From NCBI GenBank assembly GCA_019217005.1, contig JAHBNG010000034.1, forward strand, positions 66,854 to 130,853: a DNA stretch of 64,000 bases, given 5' to 3'. Origin of the DNA: Chloroflexi bacterium TSY (lineage in GTDB: Bacteria; Chloroflexota; Anaerolineae; Caldilineales; Caldilineaceae). The first letter of the stretch is position 1, and each line of letters begins with the position of its first letter. The notes below the pieces were generated by a model. It had not been told where the DNA came from and made no database searches. It saw nothing but the letters and a program-made list of their open reading frames with translations. This document shows, in pieces, positions 8,918 to 18,771 of the stretch. The translations under genes and the position numbers were made by a program.

Positions 8918-9922
8918 TTATATCTTGCTTTGATAAAGCTCTCGATAGGAACGCAACATACGTTCCACCGAGAACTCGTTTAAATCAATCCGTTGGGCAG
9001 AAGATTGCAATCGAGCATAAGACTTTCGAAATTTCTTCACGATCCGCAAAATAGTATGATGATCAACGCTCTCTACCACACAGCCAACGCCCGTCTTTTC
9101 GATGTACTCGGCCATCGGTATTCCTCGGCTGATGACCACTGGCTTACCCGCGGCCAGGGAGTCAAGCAACGAGTGAGGATAGGCTTTGATAATCCCCTCT
9201 TGCGTTGCCAACGCAATTGTCCCATGCACCTGCGTCAAAATCTGGTTCACATCAACCAAATCGGTGATGAGCGTCACCTGATCCTGAACACCATATTGTG
9301 CAATACGCGTGCGCATTTCGTCTGCCAAAACACCGCGCCACAAAAAGACCAATTCCAGCTTTTTTTCTTGGCGAGCCGCTTCTAGCAACGCATCAACCCC
9401 TTTGCTCTGAAATTGAGCAAGCGTCCACGGGGCCGATGCATACATGAATCGCATTGGAGACTGCAACGAAATTGGGTGATGTGAGAATTTAGCTCTGTCG
9501 ATTCCTGGACGCATCATCACCCCCGTCTCAATACCTTGTTCTTTCAAGCGAACCAGGCTACGCTCATCATAGACGATGACAGCAGCCAACGAATTGAGAA
9601 AACGGCGCGGCAACCGCCGTCGCCGAATTCCGCCGCTGATTGTATAGATCACTGGTTTGCGCAGCAAGCGCAGCATGAGGAAAGGATAGGCATCGGCATT
9701 GTAGAAATGATGCAGATCGAGCGTTGATTCAAGGCGGCGCAATGAGCGTAGCTGGTGTAAACCAAAGAACACGCGCGGCAAATAAATGGGTGATGCTTGA
9801 TTTGGATTGACATAATAGAGCGAGCCGCCAAAATGAGCCCGGAGTGCATTGATCTCCTGCAGTTCAGCAACTGACTCAGGCATCGCCGGTGGCAGAGATG
9901 TAAAATAATAGGCGATTCTCAT
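8918..9922 (-). CDS. Glycosyltransferase, GT4-like
   Basis: 334 residues starting MRIAYYFTSLPPAMPESV. The C-terminal half carries MRFMYASAPWTLAQFQSKGVD and the donor-binding segment GIIKAYPHSLLDSLAAGKPVVISRG, which corresponds to the GT4 EX7E region in a divergent form (KAYPHSLLD). It overlaps the preceding GT2 gene by four bases (ATGA), indicating translational coupling, and is followed 14 bp later by the split methyltransferase. It probably adds one residue of a surface glycan. Confidence 0.82.
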   Translation of the reverse strand: MRIAYYFTSLPPAMPESVAELQEINALRAHFGGSLYYVNPNQASPIYLPRVFFGLHQLRSLRRLESTLDLHHFYNADAYPFLMLRLLRKPVIYTISGGIRRRRLPRRFLNSLAAVIVYDERSLVRLKEQGIETGVMMRPGIDRAKFSHHPISLQSPMRFMYASAPWTLAQFQSKGVDALLEAARQEKKLELVFLWRGVLADEMRTRIAQYGVQDQVTLITDLVDVNQILTQVHGTIALATQEGIIKAYPHSLLDSLAAGKPVVISRGIPMAEYIEKTGVGCVVESVDHHTILRIVKKFRKSYARLQSSAQRIDLNEFSVERMLRSYRELYQSKI

Positions 9923-10824
9923 GATGATCTTAAAACGCGCTCATTTTGTCCCCCAACACGACCCAACAGACCATCCCATAACCCCAGACCAACAGAGCGG
10001 GCAAATTGCGATTGACCCGACAACCGTAATTTTAGATAAAGCAGAGCGCTATATGCTCCCCAAAACAGATAGAGCGGAATCCGCAAAAGCAGATAGAATT
10101 TACGCATAAAGATAAAGCGATTCCGAATCACATAATAGGGATATAGCGAGGTACGGTAGGAAGACGAACGATTCAGATTGTGAATGGCCATCGCACCTAG
10201 ATCAACCACGCACCGATAACCTTGTTGTTGCGCACGTCGACAGAAATCAGCGAGTTCTGCGCTAAAAAAATAGGCTTCATCCAACAGTCCGACTGTCTGA
10301 AATAACTCGGAGCGAACAAGTGCGGCGGCCCCAATCACGTAATCAACATCTATAATTGTTTTTTTTGAGGGGATGAGGGTGTTGTGAGTGTGGTGGTATA
10401 AAACAGGGTTTCTGCCCCCAACTGCTGCCACTTTTGTCCGTTCTCGATCACTATATAGCACTGGCCCAATCAGGCCAACCTGCGGGTTCGAGCGGGCCGT
10501 CTTAAGCAATTGGGCAACTGCTGCCTCATCGATCAAAACATCATTGTTGAGTAACAAAATATAATAATTACTAGATGATTGATTGGCTGATAACGCGGTT
10601 CGTATTCCCAAATTGGTGCCAGCTGAAAAGCCTAAATTTACAAAGCTACGGATCACATCAACTTGTGGACAGGCTTGCTCAATGAGGCTGGCTTCGTCGT
10701 TCTTTGAAGCATTGTCTACCACCCAAATTTGAGGCCGAATTTCCCTCCACTGATCAAATTGCTCGATTGCTCGAACCGTATCATTACATGCATTCCAATT
10801 GAGGAGAATCACACCCAAATTCAT
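9919..10824 (-). CDS. Glycosyltransferase family 2
   Basis: GT-A fold. It starts MNLGVILLNWNACNDTVRAI and has IWVVDNASKNDEASLI and the metal-binding LLLNNDVLIDE (NDD-type DXD). Then come VIGAAALVRSELFQTVGLLDEAYFFSAELADFCRRAQQQGY and a hydrophobic C-terminus (LYPYYVIRNRFIFMR, LRIPLYLFWGAYSALLYL) as in rhamnosyl or cell-wall GT2 enzymes. An upstream in-frame start at 10872 exists, but the ATG at 10824 begins the conserved strand. It is the first gene of the minus operon, with its promoter in the divergent gap 10873-10954. Confidence 0.88.
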   Translation of the reverse strand: MNLGVILLNWNACNDTVRAIEQFDQWREIRPQIWVVDNASKNDEASLIEQACPQVDVIRSFVNLGFSAGTNLGIRTALSANQSSSNYYILLLNNDVLIDEAAVAQLLKTARSNPQVGLIGPVLYSDRERTKVAAVGGRNPVLYHHTHNTLIPSKKTIIDVDYVIGAAALVRSELFQTVGLLDEAYFFSAELADFCRRAQQQGYRCVVDLGAMAIHNLNRSSSYRTSLYPYYVIRNRFIFMRKFYLLLRIPLYLFWGAYSALLYLKLRLSGQSQFARSVGLGLWDGLLGRVGGQNERVLRSS

Positions 10825-10954
10825 TGTGAACTCATTTTGTAGTATTTCGATCGGGAACCTTTGACTTGTCATTCATCTTAAGATAGTATGCACCCCCAAA
10901 ACGAATGAATCTTAACACAGAATATTTGCGGTCCCCCAAAACAGACCATTGGGA

Positions 10955-12187
10955 ATGAGAACACTACACATCGTTCATCAGTATCCACCACATTTTGTCG
11001 GTGGAACAGAACTATACACCCAGTTTGTGGTGAAAAATTTGGCGACGGCTCATCCAACAGCCCTCTTTACACGCATCTTTGCCAATGGAACAGGAATGAG
11101 TAAGCAGAATCGTGATGGTGTAGAGGTCTATCGCGTCTGGGACGGTCAACTCAATCCAACACGTCGTTTCAGTACAACTTTCAGACATAAGGGATTGAGT
11201 CGTTATTTTGCAAACGCAATCACCGACTTTCAACCTGTGCTGGTTCACGTCCAACACCTGTTTGGTCTACCCGCGTCTCTCATTCGATTTTTGCGAGAGC
11301 AGAGCATTCCGTTTATTCTCACCTTAGAAGACTATTGGTGGATCTGTGCAAACGCCAATCTGCTTACAAACTATAGTGATAAACGATGCGACGGGCCACA
11401 GGGATATCTTAATTGTGCCCGCTGCATCGTCTCTCGCTCAGGACAATTCGCCACTTGGGCGATCGCTCCCATTTTACCGTTCGTTCTACATAAGCGGGCG
11501 TCTATGTTAAAAGAGATTTTGCATGCAGCCCATGCCATTATATCGCCGTCATATTTTGTTCGAGACTGGTATATCGCTCAAGGGGTTGATGCAATGAAGC
11601 TTCGCGTCATCCCCCACGGAATGGCGCAACTAAAATCGGTTCCAACACTCAAATCTGCTTCTCATCGAATACGCTTTCTCTATCTCGGCAGCATTTCGCC
11701 CATTAAAGGCGTCCATGTGATCGTTGATGCATTTCGCAATGTAGTTGGCGAGGCAGAGTTGAACATAGCGGGCAATGACACGTTGGAGCCACTCTATACA
11801 ACAGAACTCCGCCAACGAGCCGATCAGCGGACGCGCTTTCTTGGTCAACTCTCTCGATCAGAAGTGGAACGGGCGCTTGTCGAGACAGATATTGTCTTGG
11901 TGCCATCACTCTGCCATGAATCCTTCTGTTTTTCAGCACACGAGGCTTTGGCGGTTGGAAAACCATTGCTTGCTTCGCGCCTTGGCGCTTTAACAGAGGC
12001 AGTCTCCGAAGGGAAAAATGGGCTTCTGCTTGAAGCAGGCAATGTCTCCGCTTGGACTGCGGCAATGCAACAGATGGTCGACACCAAGGCATGGAATCAA
12101 CGACAGGTTAAACCAGTTATCGATCTCTCAACGCCTCAGGAGCACATCGACCAACTTCTGGAAATTTATGCAGAAGCGACTGCTTGA
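10955..12187 (+). CDS. Glycosyltransferase family 4
   Basis: 410 residues from ATG MRTLHIVHQYPPHFVGGTELY. The C-terminal donor site reads LYLGSISPIKGVHVIVDAF and VPSLCHESFCFSAHEALAVGKPLLAS (EX7E). A central Cys-rich segment (CDGPQGYLNCARCIV) is common in GT4 enzymes of large O-antigen clusters. It is divergent from the minus operon across about 130 bp, so the two operons may share a regulatory region. A TTG six bases upstream is a less likely start. Confidence 0.88.
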   Translation: MRTLHIVHQYPPHFVGGTELYTQFVVKNLATAHPTALFTRIFANGTGMSKQNRDGVEVYRVWDGQLNPTRRFSTTFRHKGLSRYFANAITDFQPVLVHVQHLFGLPASLIRFLREQSIPFILTLEDYWWICANANLLTNYSDKRCDGPQGYLNCARCIVSRSGQFATWAIAPILPFVLHKRASMLKEILHAAHAIISPSYFVRDWYIAQGVDAMKLRVIPHGMAQLKSVPTLKSASHRIRFLYLGSISPIKGVHVIVDAFRNVVGEAELNIAGNDTLEPLYTTELRQRADQRTRFLGQLSRSEVERALVETDIVLVPSLCHESFCFSAHEALAVGKPLLASRLGALTEAVSEGKNGLLLEAGNVSAWTAAMQQMVDTKAWNQRQVKPVIDLSTPQEHIDQLLEIYAEATA

Positions 12188-12209
12188 CCCAAAAATCCAC
12201 GATAAACCT

Positions 12210-12710
12210 ATGTACTTCTCGCCATCATATCGCTATCATACAATAGCCCTCGTCACTCTGGTTCTCACGCTGTTTTTCATTACTCAGTTGGCGACTTCCC
12301 GGGAGTTGGCTCAATATAACCTGTTGAATCGAGGAATCGTTCCGAGTAGCAATCAATTTGGACAGGCTTTGTTAGGGTTTATTTGGGCAATTCCACGTGA
12401 ACTCGCGTTTTTTTTCATTGTCTCATTATGGTTGTTCTTTTGGAGTGTATCTAAGGCTCTTTGTCGTGTTGAACTTGCCACAGATGCACTGTGCGTCCGC
12501 CAGATCTGGCAGACGGTGAAATGTGTCGAATTCCGCCAAGTGATAGAAATTTATGAAGAAGGTCGATTTGGACAATCTATTGCGCTGCTTTATCATCCCA
12601 TCTTGCCAACCGGTCTTCTGGATCTCGATGACGCTCTGACACTCTTTCTGCCAGAGTTACGCAATCAGGAAACATTGGTAGCACACCTGCGAGAAAATAT
12701 ACGACGATGA
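12210..12710 (+). CDS. Small membrane protein, unknown
   Basis: 166 residues with two hydrophobic helices (about 11-28 and 53-74) followed by a soluble C-terminal domain of about 90 residues. The latter has the strand pattern of a membrane-anchored PH-like domain (VELATDALCVRQIWQTVKCVEFRQVIEIYEEG). No family was recognised with certainty. It starts 22 bp after the GT4 stop, and its stop overlaps the next ATG (ATGATG), so it is in the same operon. Confidence 0.6.
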   Translation: MYFSPSYRYHTIALVTLVLTLFFITQLATSRELAQYNLLNRGIVPSSNQFGQALLGFIWAIPRELAFFFIVSLWLFFWSVSKALCRVELATDALCVRQIWQTVKCVEFRQVIEIYEEGRFGQSIALLYHPILPTGLLDLDDALTLFLPELRNQETLVAHLRENIRR

Positions 12711-13783
12711 TGCCTGTAATACCGGACATTCAAGTCCGCATATTAGAGCGCGATGATGCGTCTGCACTTGAAGAATTTCTAAATCCACTTCTCTTGCAGT
12801 TACCCTATAGCAGAGGGTTTGACTCACAAACGATTATCGAACAGGTGTTACAACCTGAACCAGATACCGTCTACTCTGTACGCTGGCAGCAACATCGACC
12901 GCTTGGTGCTTGGCGCGCGGGGCAACTTGTCGGATTTATTGATGCAGCCATCGGGTTCGATCGCGACAATCTGACGCGACCTGATTATGAACCGCTGGCC
13001 ATTTTGCGCTTTCTGGCTTTACCCGAAAGGAAAGATCTCATTGAGCCTGTGGCAAATAAGCTCTTGTGCGAGGCGGAACGATTCTGGCAGATGGCAAATG
13101 TCCAAGAGATCTGTGCCTTTCATTTGAGCACTGGGTATCCTGCGTTTCAGGCCGGTGCGGGCATCCTTCCAAGTGACTGATCAACCCATTTTCGGATTTT
13201 GACAGCCAACGATTATCAACTAACGCAGCGCTATTCGGGCATGATTCGGTCGTTGGGGCAACCGGTCGACGAGACAATGACAGTTCGCGACTTGAGCTTA
13301 GAAATCCATGGTAACCAGCATGATCGCGTTTATGAACTTTACTATCGTCGCGTCGATCATATTGGTTCAGCACGGATGTTGTCAACGGTCGCCAATGAAA
13401 TCCTCACTGTTGAACAAGCAATGCCCTTTGACCAGGATACTCGCCCAGAAAGCGAGAGAGTCGAGGAATCGGACAAGCTCTCCCATGGTCAGAATAGCGT
13501 CGATCTCATATCTGACAAAACAGGCGGCTTTGCACACGTAGGAGATCATCGACGTCGTGTTGCTCATGTCACCGAACTACTTATCACAGAATCTTGGCGG
13601 GGATACAGTCTTGGGCGCCTACTTTTGCGTCGTTTAATCAATGACGCCACGCTCCAGGAATTCGATCAAATGTTGGTCTATTTGCCACAAGGTGCAGATG
13701 TTGCCTGGAGCCTGCTGACGCAACAAGGATTCTACGACACAAACTTTCGTGGCTATTCCTTTGAGAAACAACTCACTCAATAA
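12707..13783 (+). pseudogene. Double-GNAT acetyltransferase with in-frame TGA
   Basis: The two halves are in the same frame, separated only by TGA at 13178-13180. The text reads FQAGAGILPSD, stop, STHFRILTANDYQLTQRY. Tandem-GNAT relatives typically carry Trp at this point, so a TGG-to-TGA change is the simplest reading. The C-terminal half contains the acetyl-CoA loop ESWRGYSLGRLLLRRLINDA (Q/RxxGxG/A-like) and ends GFYDTNFRGYSFEKQL. The intact protein would be 358 residues. If the stop is real, only a 157-residue N-terminal half lacking the CoA site is made, unless translation restarts downstream. It could also be a base-call error. Confidence 0.75.
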
Positions 13784-13845
13784 CCTGAATATGTCATTCT
13801 CGAGTAACGCGAAGAATCTATAGACATTATAGGGATTGAAAAATA

Positions 13846-13917
13846 GGACATGGATTTTCAGGGTAAATACGGATTATCCCAGAGTAAATCCGTGAAATCT
13901 GTGTTCATCCGTGTCCC
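13846..13917. repeat. 72-bp dispersed foldback repeat, copy 2
   Basis: It begins GGACATGGAT and ends ATCCGTGTCC, the same length as 111-182 and about 85 percent alike by eye. Just before it, 13795-13820 carries a GTCATTCT...GAAGAATC motif also found at about 19838-19910 and 57309-57338. No other content was seen in 13784-13974. Confidence 0.7.
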
Positions 13918-13974
13918 ATCTTCTGAATCCTTATAATATCTAATGTTCAGGTTGTTTGATTCCGATTCTAAATC

Positions 13975-15183
13975 ATGCATATTCTTTTTGTTACTGGTGA
14001 ATACCCACCACGTCAGGGCGGTGTTGGAGCCTATACAGCAGAGCTTGGGCGAGCGCTAACAGAATTGGGCACTCGTGTAACTGCCCTGACTACGGAACAC
14101 GCTCCACGTATAAGCGATAATCACAGTGCGGCTCCTGCTCGAACAGATGAATTGACTTTTCGACATGATCCTTTTGAGGTCGAACGAATCATCAAGCGCT
14201 GGAATTGGCGGATCTGGACCACAGTCGGAAAATGGGCGAGACTGCTGACAGCCGACTGGATTCACGTTCAGTATCAAACGGCAGCGTTTGGGATGAATCC
14301 TGCCATCAATTTCGCACCAGCCATTTGGAAACGCCAACAATCTAGCCACCTCATTCGAATCGCATGGACCTATCACGATCTGCTCGTCCCATATCTCTTT
14401 CCAAAAGCGGGCGAAACAATACGATGTTGGGTGACCGAAACTCCCGCGCGAGCCAGCCATCTAACCATTGTGACGAATAACGAGGACCAACAACAGCTTG
14501 CGCAGCGCGCGATCCCTGCTATCTCCATTCCTATCGGAAGCAACATACAAAGCCAACGATTCTCCGAGATCGAACGTGCGCAGCGCCGAACGATGCGTGG
14601 ATATCAAGAGCACGATTGGGTTATCGCCTACTTTGGGTTCCTCAACCGCAGCAAAGGTGGAGTCACACTGATTCATACCCTACATCAACTCACTCAGCGG
14701 ATAGAGCATGTTCAGCTACTGATGATCGGCGACCGGGTCGGTGCGAGCGATCCCACCAATTATGCGTATCTTCAAGAAATAGAAACCCTGATTCATGAAT
14801 TAGGACTGGACAGTCGCGTTCTTTGGACAGGGCGACAGTCCGATGCCGATGTTGCAGCTGATCTGAACGCCTGCAATGTTCTTGTTATGCCCTATGAAGA
14901 TGGTGCGAGCTTACGTCGTGGGACATTGATGGCCGGTCTTGCCAATGGATGTGCCATCGTGACCACCAAACCCAAAACACCAATCCACGAGTTGGTGGAC
15001 GGTCGGGATTTGCGCTATGTATCGCCCGGCGAGCCTGTTGAAACCGCCCAAGTCCTCACAGAATTATACGAACAACCAGATCTCGTCGCCTCCCTACAAC
15101 ACAATGCTCGTCTATCCAGTCGTATCTTTTCATGGGCATCAATTGCAGAACGGCATCTGACATGTTATGTAGGAGAAGACTGA
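13975..15183 (+). CDS. Glycosyltransferase family 4
   Basis: 402 residues starting MHILFVTGEYPPRQGGVGAYT, the canonical GT4 N-terminal loop. The C-terminal domain has IAYFGFLNRSKGGVTLIHTL and VLVMPYEDGASLRRGTLMAGLANGCAIVTTK. The EX7E-like donor segment has EDGASLRRG in place of the second Glu, so donor binding may be atypical. It probably belongs to the same glycan pathway as the operon upstream, though a 191-bp gap with repeats precedes it. Confidence 0.85.
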   Translation: MHILFVTGEYPPRQGGVGAYTAELGRALTELGTRVTALTTEHAPRISDNHSAAPARTDELTFRHDPFEVERIIKRWNWRIWTTVGKWARLLTADWIHVQYQTAAFGMNPAINFAPAIWKRQQSSHLIRIAWTYHDLLVPYLFPKAGETIRCWVTETPARASHLTIVTNNEDQQQLAQRAIPAISIPIGSNIQSQRFSEIERAQRRTMRGYQEHDWVIAYFGFLNRSKGGVTLIHTLHQLTQRIEHVQLLMIGDRVGASDPTNYAYLQEIETLIHELGLDSRVLWTGRQSDADVAADLNACNVLVMPYEDGASLRRGTLMAGLANGCAIVTTKPKTPIHELVDGRDLRYVSPGEPVETAQVLTELYEQPDLVASLQHNARLSSRIFSWASIAERHLTCYVGED

Positions 15184-15201
15184 GGCAAAGGCTAAGTTGG
15201 A

Positions 15202-15250
15202 GAGTGAATGCTGCGCCATATATGGCGCGCCATACACGGCGACTCCATGG
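15202..15250. repeat. Palindromic GCGCCATATATGGCGCGCCAT repeat segment
   Basis: The stretch GAATGCTGCGCCATATATGG continues as GCGCGCCAT...GGCGACTCC. The same text closes the palindromic element at 20125-20163. It looks like a fragment of the delta element family (19773-20179). Confidence 0.5.
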
Positions 15251-15255
15251 ATATA

Positions 15256-15408
15256 AGAGGGTGTTTTAAAAGTCTGAGGAAAGGGCGAGCAAACGCCGGT
15301 TGAGTCACGAAGTGGTATCGAAACCCGCGTTGGCGGGTGGATCCGTTTGGTTTCGATACGCCTTCGGCTACTCAACCGGCACTAATCCCACCTTTTAAAA
15401 CACCCTCT
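15256..15408. mobile_element. Foldback element gamma, copy 1
   Basis: The ends AGAGGGTGTTTTAAAAG and CTTTTAAAACACCCTCT are inverted complements. The interior is a second, imperfect hairpin: GGTTGAGTCACGAAG...GTATCGAAAC pairs with GTTTCGATACGCCTTCGG...CTCAACC. A second element with the same outer ends but a different interior lies at 19805-19936. It sits between the GT4 and GT39 genes. Confidence 0.7.
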
Positions 15409-15485
15409 AAGACATAGTTTGGATCGACTGAGTCTGCTCGACTCGTAGAGAAGGATGAAACAGTCGTCGTGAGAGCTAGCAAACT

Positions 15486-17414
15486 ATGCGAGAGTCTGTA
15501 ATCGAACCAAGATACGACAACGCGCGAACCTACACAAACATCATCATGTTGATCTTGTTCGTGGCTTTTGCTTTACGCGCCTACCATCTGGACTTCCAGA
15601 GTTTCTGGAGTGATGAAGGGATCAGCCTACAGCGTAGTTCACAGGATCTAGGAGACATGTTGGACAACATGCCCGTCGAACACGTGCCGGGCTACTTTGT
15701 CTTTCTACATTTTTGGCTCTTGCTCACGGGTCATCAGGATTTTTCCGTTCGCTTTCTCTCCTTATGGCCCAGCGTTTTGGCAGTCGCGCTCATTTATCGA
15801 TTCACACTAGAACTCTCTAGCAGTTCTACCCATTCGAGAGGTATCCATACTCTTTGGGGTCGCTATACGAGCTGTGCGGCGGCGGCCTTGTTGGCCGTCA
15901 ATGGCTTTCAGATCTGGTATGCACAAGAAGCACGTATGTATAGTTGGTTGTTGGCAACCAGTCTAGCCTCTCATCTCTTCTTGTGGCGGCTTCTCGCACA
16001 CAGAAAACAAGCACCCGTTTCAACGACTATCGGCTATATCCTGTCAACGGCAACCACAGTTTATCTCCATTTTTATGGGTTTCTAACGCCGATCGTACAA
16101 ATACTCTACGTTCTGGTCTGGTTTATCATCAAGCGAGACTGGCAAACGCTCTGCTGGTGGATTGGGAGCGGAGTCGCAACCCTCATTCTCTTTCTGCCCT
16201 GGCTTCCGAGAGCGCTCGGTATTCTGGAATTCTCAGGCTGGCGTCCAGCTGGCGATCCTTGGCGCATTCCCTGGCGTTATCTCGTGGCTTACACAGGCAG
16301 CAGCACGTTACCAAGCGATTGGGAAAACTGGTTGCCTTGGCTCTATTTAATACTCATTTTGATGGGACTTATTGTCTGGACGCGACAACGGGCGATGGCG
16401 GCTCTCTTCTTATTCTTTATCACGATTCTCTCGATCGGTCTCGTTCTAGGATTGGCTCTCCGCAACCCAGATTTCCACGAGCGCTACAGCATCATGATCA
16501 GTGCACCTCTTCTCATTCTCGTTGCCGGAGGGAGTGGTGGACTACTCTGGCCTCGCATCCAAAGCACAATCCGCCTATTGCCACCAGTGCTTATCTTGAT
16601 GGGGCTCCTCATCGTGAATGGATATGCTCTCAATCGGCTCTATTATGACGAATCACTTCACAAGCCAGATTTTCATGGTGCTGCCTGGCGGATTCAACAC
16701 TATGAAAAAGAGGGGGATGTCATTCTGGTGGACGGTCCGGATCCCCAGAAAGTCTTTCTTCATTACTATCGTGACATCTATCATGGCGCAGCTCCTGTAC
16801 ATGATCTGCGCTCATTGCAGGGTCAATCGGGCGAAGAGATCGCCCAAATGCTTGCCGCGGCGACAGAAAATGCGACTCGTGCCTGGGAGTTACTCTACTT
16901 TCACGGACCAGGTCCTGTCCAGCACTGGCTCGCAACCCACGGCTGGACCACAGCCCCAAGCGATCACAATGACATTCGGATCATCCTATATGGTTTGCCA
17001 GGGGTTCATCTTGATGCCAATGAGCTGGGCATAGCGTTTGGCCCGGACTTGATTCTGGAGCGGTCAAAAATTAATGGAACAACCTTCGAAGCGGGCGACT
17101 TGCTCTATGTGACCACAGAGTGGCAAGTACGAAATGTGTTGCCTGACTATAAGTTTAGCCTACGCTTGCAAGATCAGTCAGGAAATCTAATCATGGCACG
17201 CGATTATGTGCCTCTCAATTGGTTTGCACCAACCAGCACATGGGGTGCCGACATGGATGGAATTGACCGCCGTGGGCTGATCTTACCAGAAAATCTATCA
17301 ACGGGGCAGTATCGGATTACATTGCGGCTCTACGATCCAAGTAATGGTGTTCCGGTGGAGACAAAGGTGGGTCAGGATGTTGTTTTGGCGGATATCCAGA
17401 TTGTTGAGCCTTAA
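15486..17414 (+). CDS. GT39-type membrane glycosyltransferase
   Basis: 642 residues. After the first hydrophobic helix comes FQSFWSDEGISLQRS, the acidic DE motif of the GT39/PMT-like GT-C superfamily, then about ten transmembrane helices to roughly residue 385. A C-terminal beta-rich extracytoplasmic domain follows (LLYVTTEWQVRNVLPDYKFSLRLQDQSG). The family uses polyprenyl-phosphate sugars outside the membrane. Its TAA stop lies inside the TTAA target of the IS701-like element that follows, so the insertion did not alter the protein. Confidence 0.85.
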   Translation: MRESVIEPRYDNARTYTNIIMLILFVAFALRAYHLDFQSFWSDEGISLQRSSQDLGDMLDNMPVEHVPGYFVFLHFWLLLTGHQDFSVRFLSLWPSVLAVALIYRFTLELSSSSTHSRGIHTLWGRYTSCAAAALLAVNGFQIWYAQEARMYSWLLATSLASHLFLWRLLAHRKQAPVSTTIGYILSTATTVYLHFYGFLTPIVQILYVLVWFIIKRDWQTLCWWIGSGVATLILFLPWLPRALGILEFSGWRPAGDPWRIPWRYLVAYTGSSTLPSDWENWLPWLYLILILMGLIVWTRQRAMAALFLFFITILSIGLVLGLALRNPDFHERYSIMISAPLLILVAGGSGGLLWPRIQSTIRLLPPVLILMGLLIVNGYALNRLYYDESLHKPDFHGAAWRIQHYEKEGDVILVDGPDPQKVFLHYYRDIYHGAAPVHDLRSLQGQSGEEIAQMLAAATENATRAWELLYFHGPGPVQHWLATHGWTTAPSDHNDIRIILYGLPGVHLDANELGIAFGPDLILERSKINGTTFEAGDLLYVTTEWQVRNVLPDYKFSLRLQDQSGNLIMARDYVPLNWFAPTSTWGADMDGIDRRGLILPENLSTGQYRITLRLYDPSNGVPVETKVGQDVVLADIQIVEP

Positions 17415-18630
17415 TACTACTGTGCAGCAATATATTGTGAAACACAAAGGAAATTCGTTATATTTCTGGGCATATTGCTAACAAAACGCAAACAGAATGC
17501 AAAGGAAAAATGAGATAGACTGAAGAGCCAATAAAATGAAGCAGTCTTCGATGAAAGGAAATCAAGATGAAACTTGCTCAAGCAGTCAATCAATATGACT
17601 ACAGCCAACTGGAAAGCCCGCCGCTGCTGGAACTGACAGAAGAGCAACTGGCGGCACTGGCCGACCAACTCCAGGAGTATCATGCCATATAGTCCATACT
17701 TCAGCCATGTGGCTCAGAGAGCATGCGTACCACTACATGCGAGGCTTGTTAGACCCCGAAATCAAACGCAAATCGGCCGAGAACATCGCGCTGGCGACAG
17801 TAGGAGAATCGGGTGTACGCCCCTGCAAAGCTTTGGGTCAGAGCCGCTGGAGCGGTGAAGCGATGCTGGCGGAACATACTCGACAGACAGGTGAGTTGTT
17901 GGGAGATGCAAATGGCGTCTTACTCCTGGATGGGAGCGACATTCCCAAGCAAGGAGAAGAGTCAGTGGGCGTCAAGCGGCAGCGGTGTGGCGAACTGGGC
18001 AAGATCGCCAACTGTCAAGCCGGAGTCTTCCTGGGATATAATAGCTCTCATGGCTATACCTTACTGAACTGTCGGTTGTATATCCCCCAAGAATGGTTTA
18101 GTGATGAGTATGCAGAGAAGCGGTACAAAACCGGTCTTCCCACTGACCTGACCTTCCAAACAAAAAATGAATTGGCTTGGTCCATGATTGAGCAGACGCA
18201 CGCCCTGGGTGCGTTGCCCATCCGCTGGATCACTATGGATGAAGCCTTTGGCAAAGATACTCATCTGCTTGACTGCATTGATGGCCAAACCGCTTACAGC
18301 TACTTTGCTGAAGTGCCCAAAGAGACTCGTGTCTGGACCTCCAGCCCCCAGACCTATCTGCCCGCATCATCTGGACGCGGGCGCAAAGCTTCCAAGCTCC
18401 GCGTCCGGCCTGGTGAACCTACGCCTCTCACCGTTGCTCAACTCGCTGACACCTTCCAGGAGCATGAGTGGCAACAGCATGTTCTCAAAGAGGGCTCCAA
18501 GGGCTTCATCGTTGCTTCCATTGCTTGTCGCCGCATTGTCTCTGTCCGCAATGGGCTCCCCGGTTCTGCTCTCTGGCTCATCGTCCGCCGCAATCCCGAT
18601 TATCGAGCCTTTACTTGATGCACAGTAGTA
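17415..18630 (+). mobile_element. IS701-like element, internally decayed
   Basis: Termini TACTACTGTGCA and TGCACAGTAGTA are perfect inverted repeats, bordered by the 4-bp duplication TTAA (17411-17414 and 18631-18634). This fits the YTAR target of the IS701 family. At 1216 bp it is shorter than autonomous members because the 3' part of the transposase is missing, yet both ends are intact. It could still be mobilised in trans. Confidence 0.85.
17567..18618 (+). pseudogene. IS701 family transposase, frameshifted and truncated
   Basis: Starts MKLAQAVNQYDYSQLES; frame is lost near 17690 and again near 17715. The main piece from 17707 reads HAYHYMRGLLDPEIKRKSAEN, then LLDGSDIPKQGEESVGVKRQ with the first catalytic Asp, then RWITMDEAFGKDTHLLDCID with the second. 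It stops after NPDYRAF, before the region expected to hold the catalytic Glu. A DDE_5-type transposase that cannot be active. Confidence 0.85.
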
Positions 18631-18771
18631 TTAAGGCCATTCCAGAAAAAGAATTACCCATAAAGATATGCGTTTCGCCCTGAAATGGCTTTGGCTTTTC
18701 CCATCGAATTGGGTCTTTTATTTTCTGGAAAAGCCCAAACAGAAATGGGTTTTTGAAAGGGAATTGAAATT

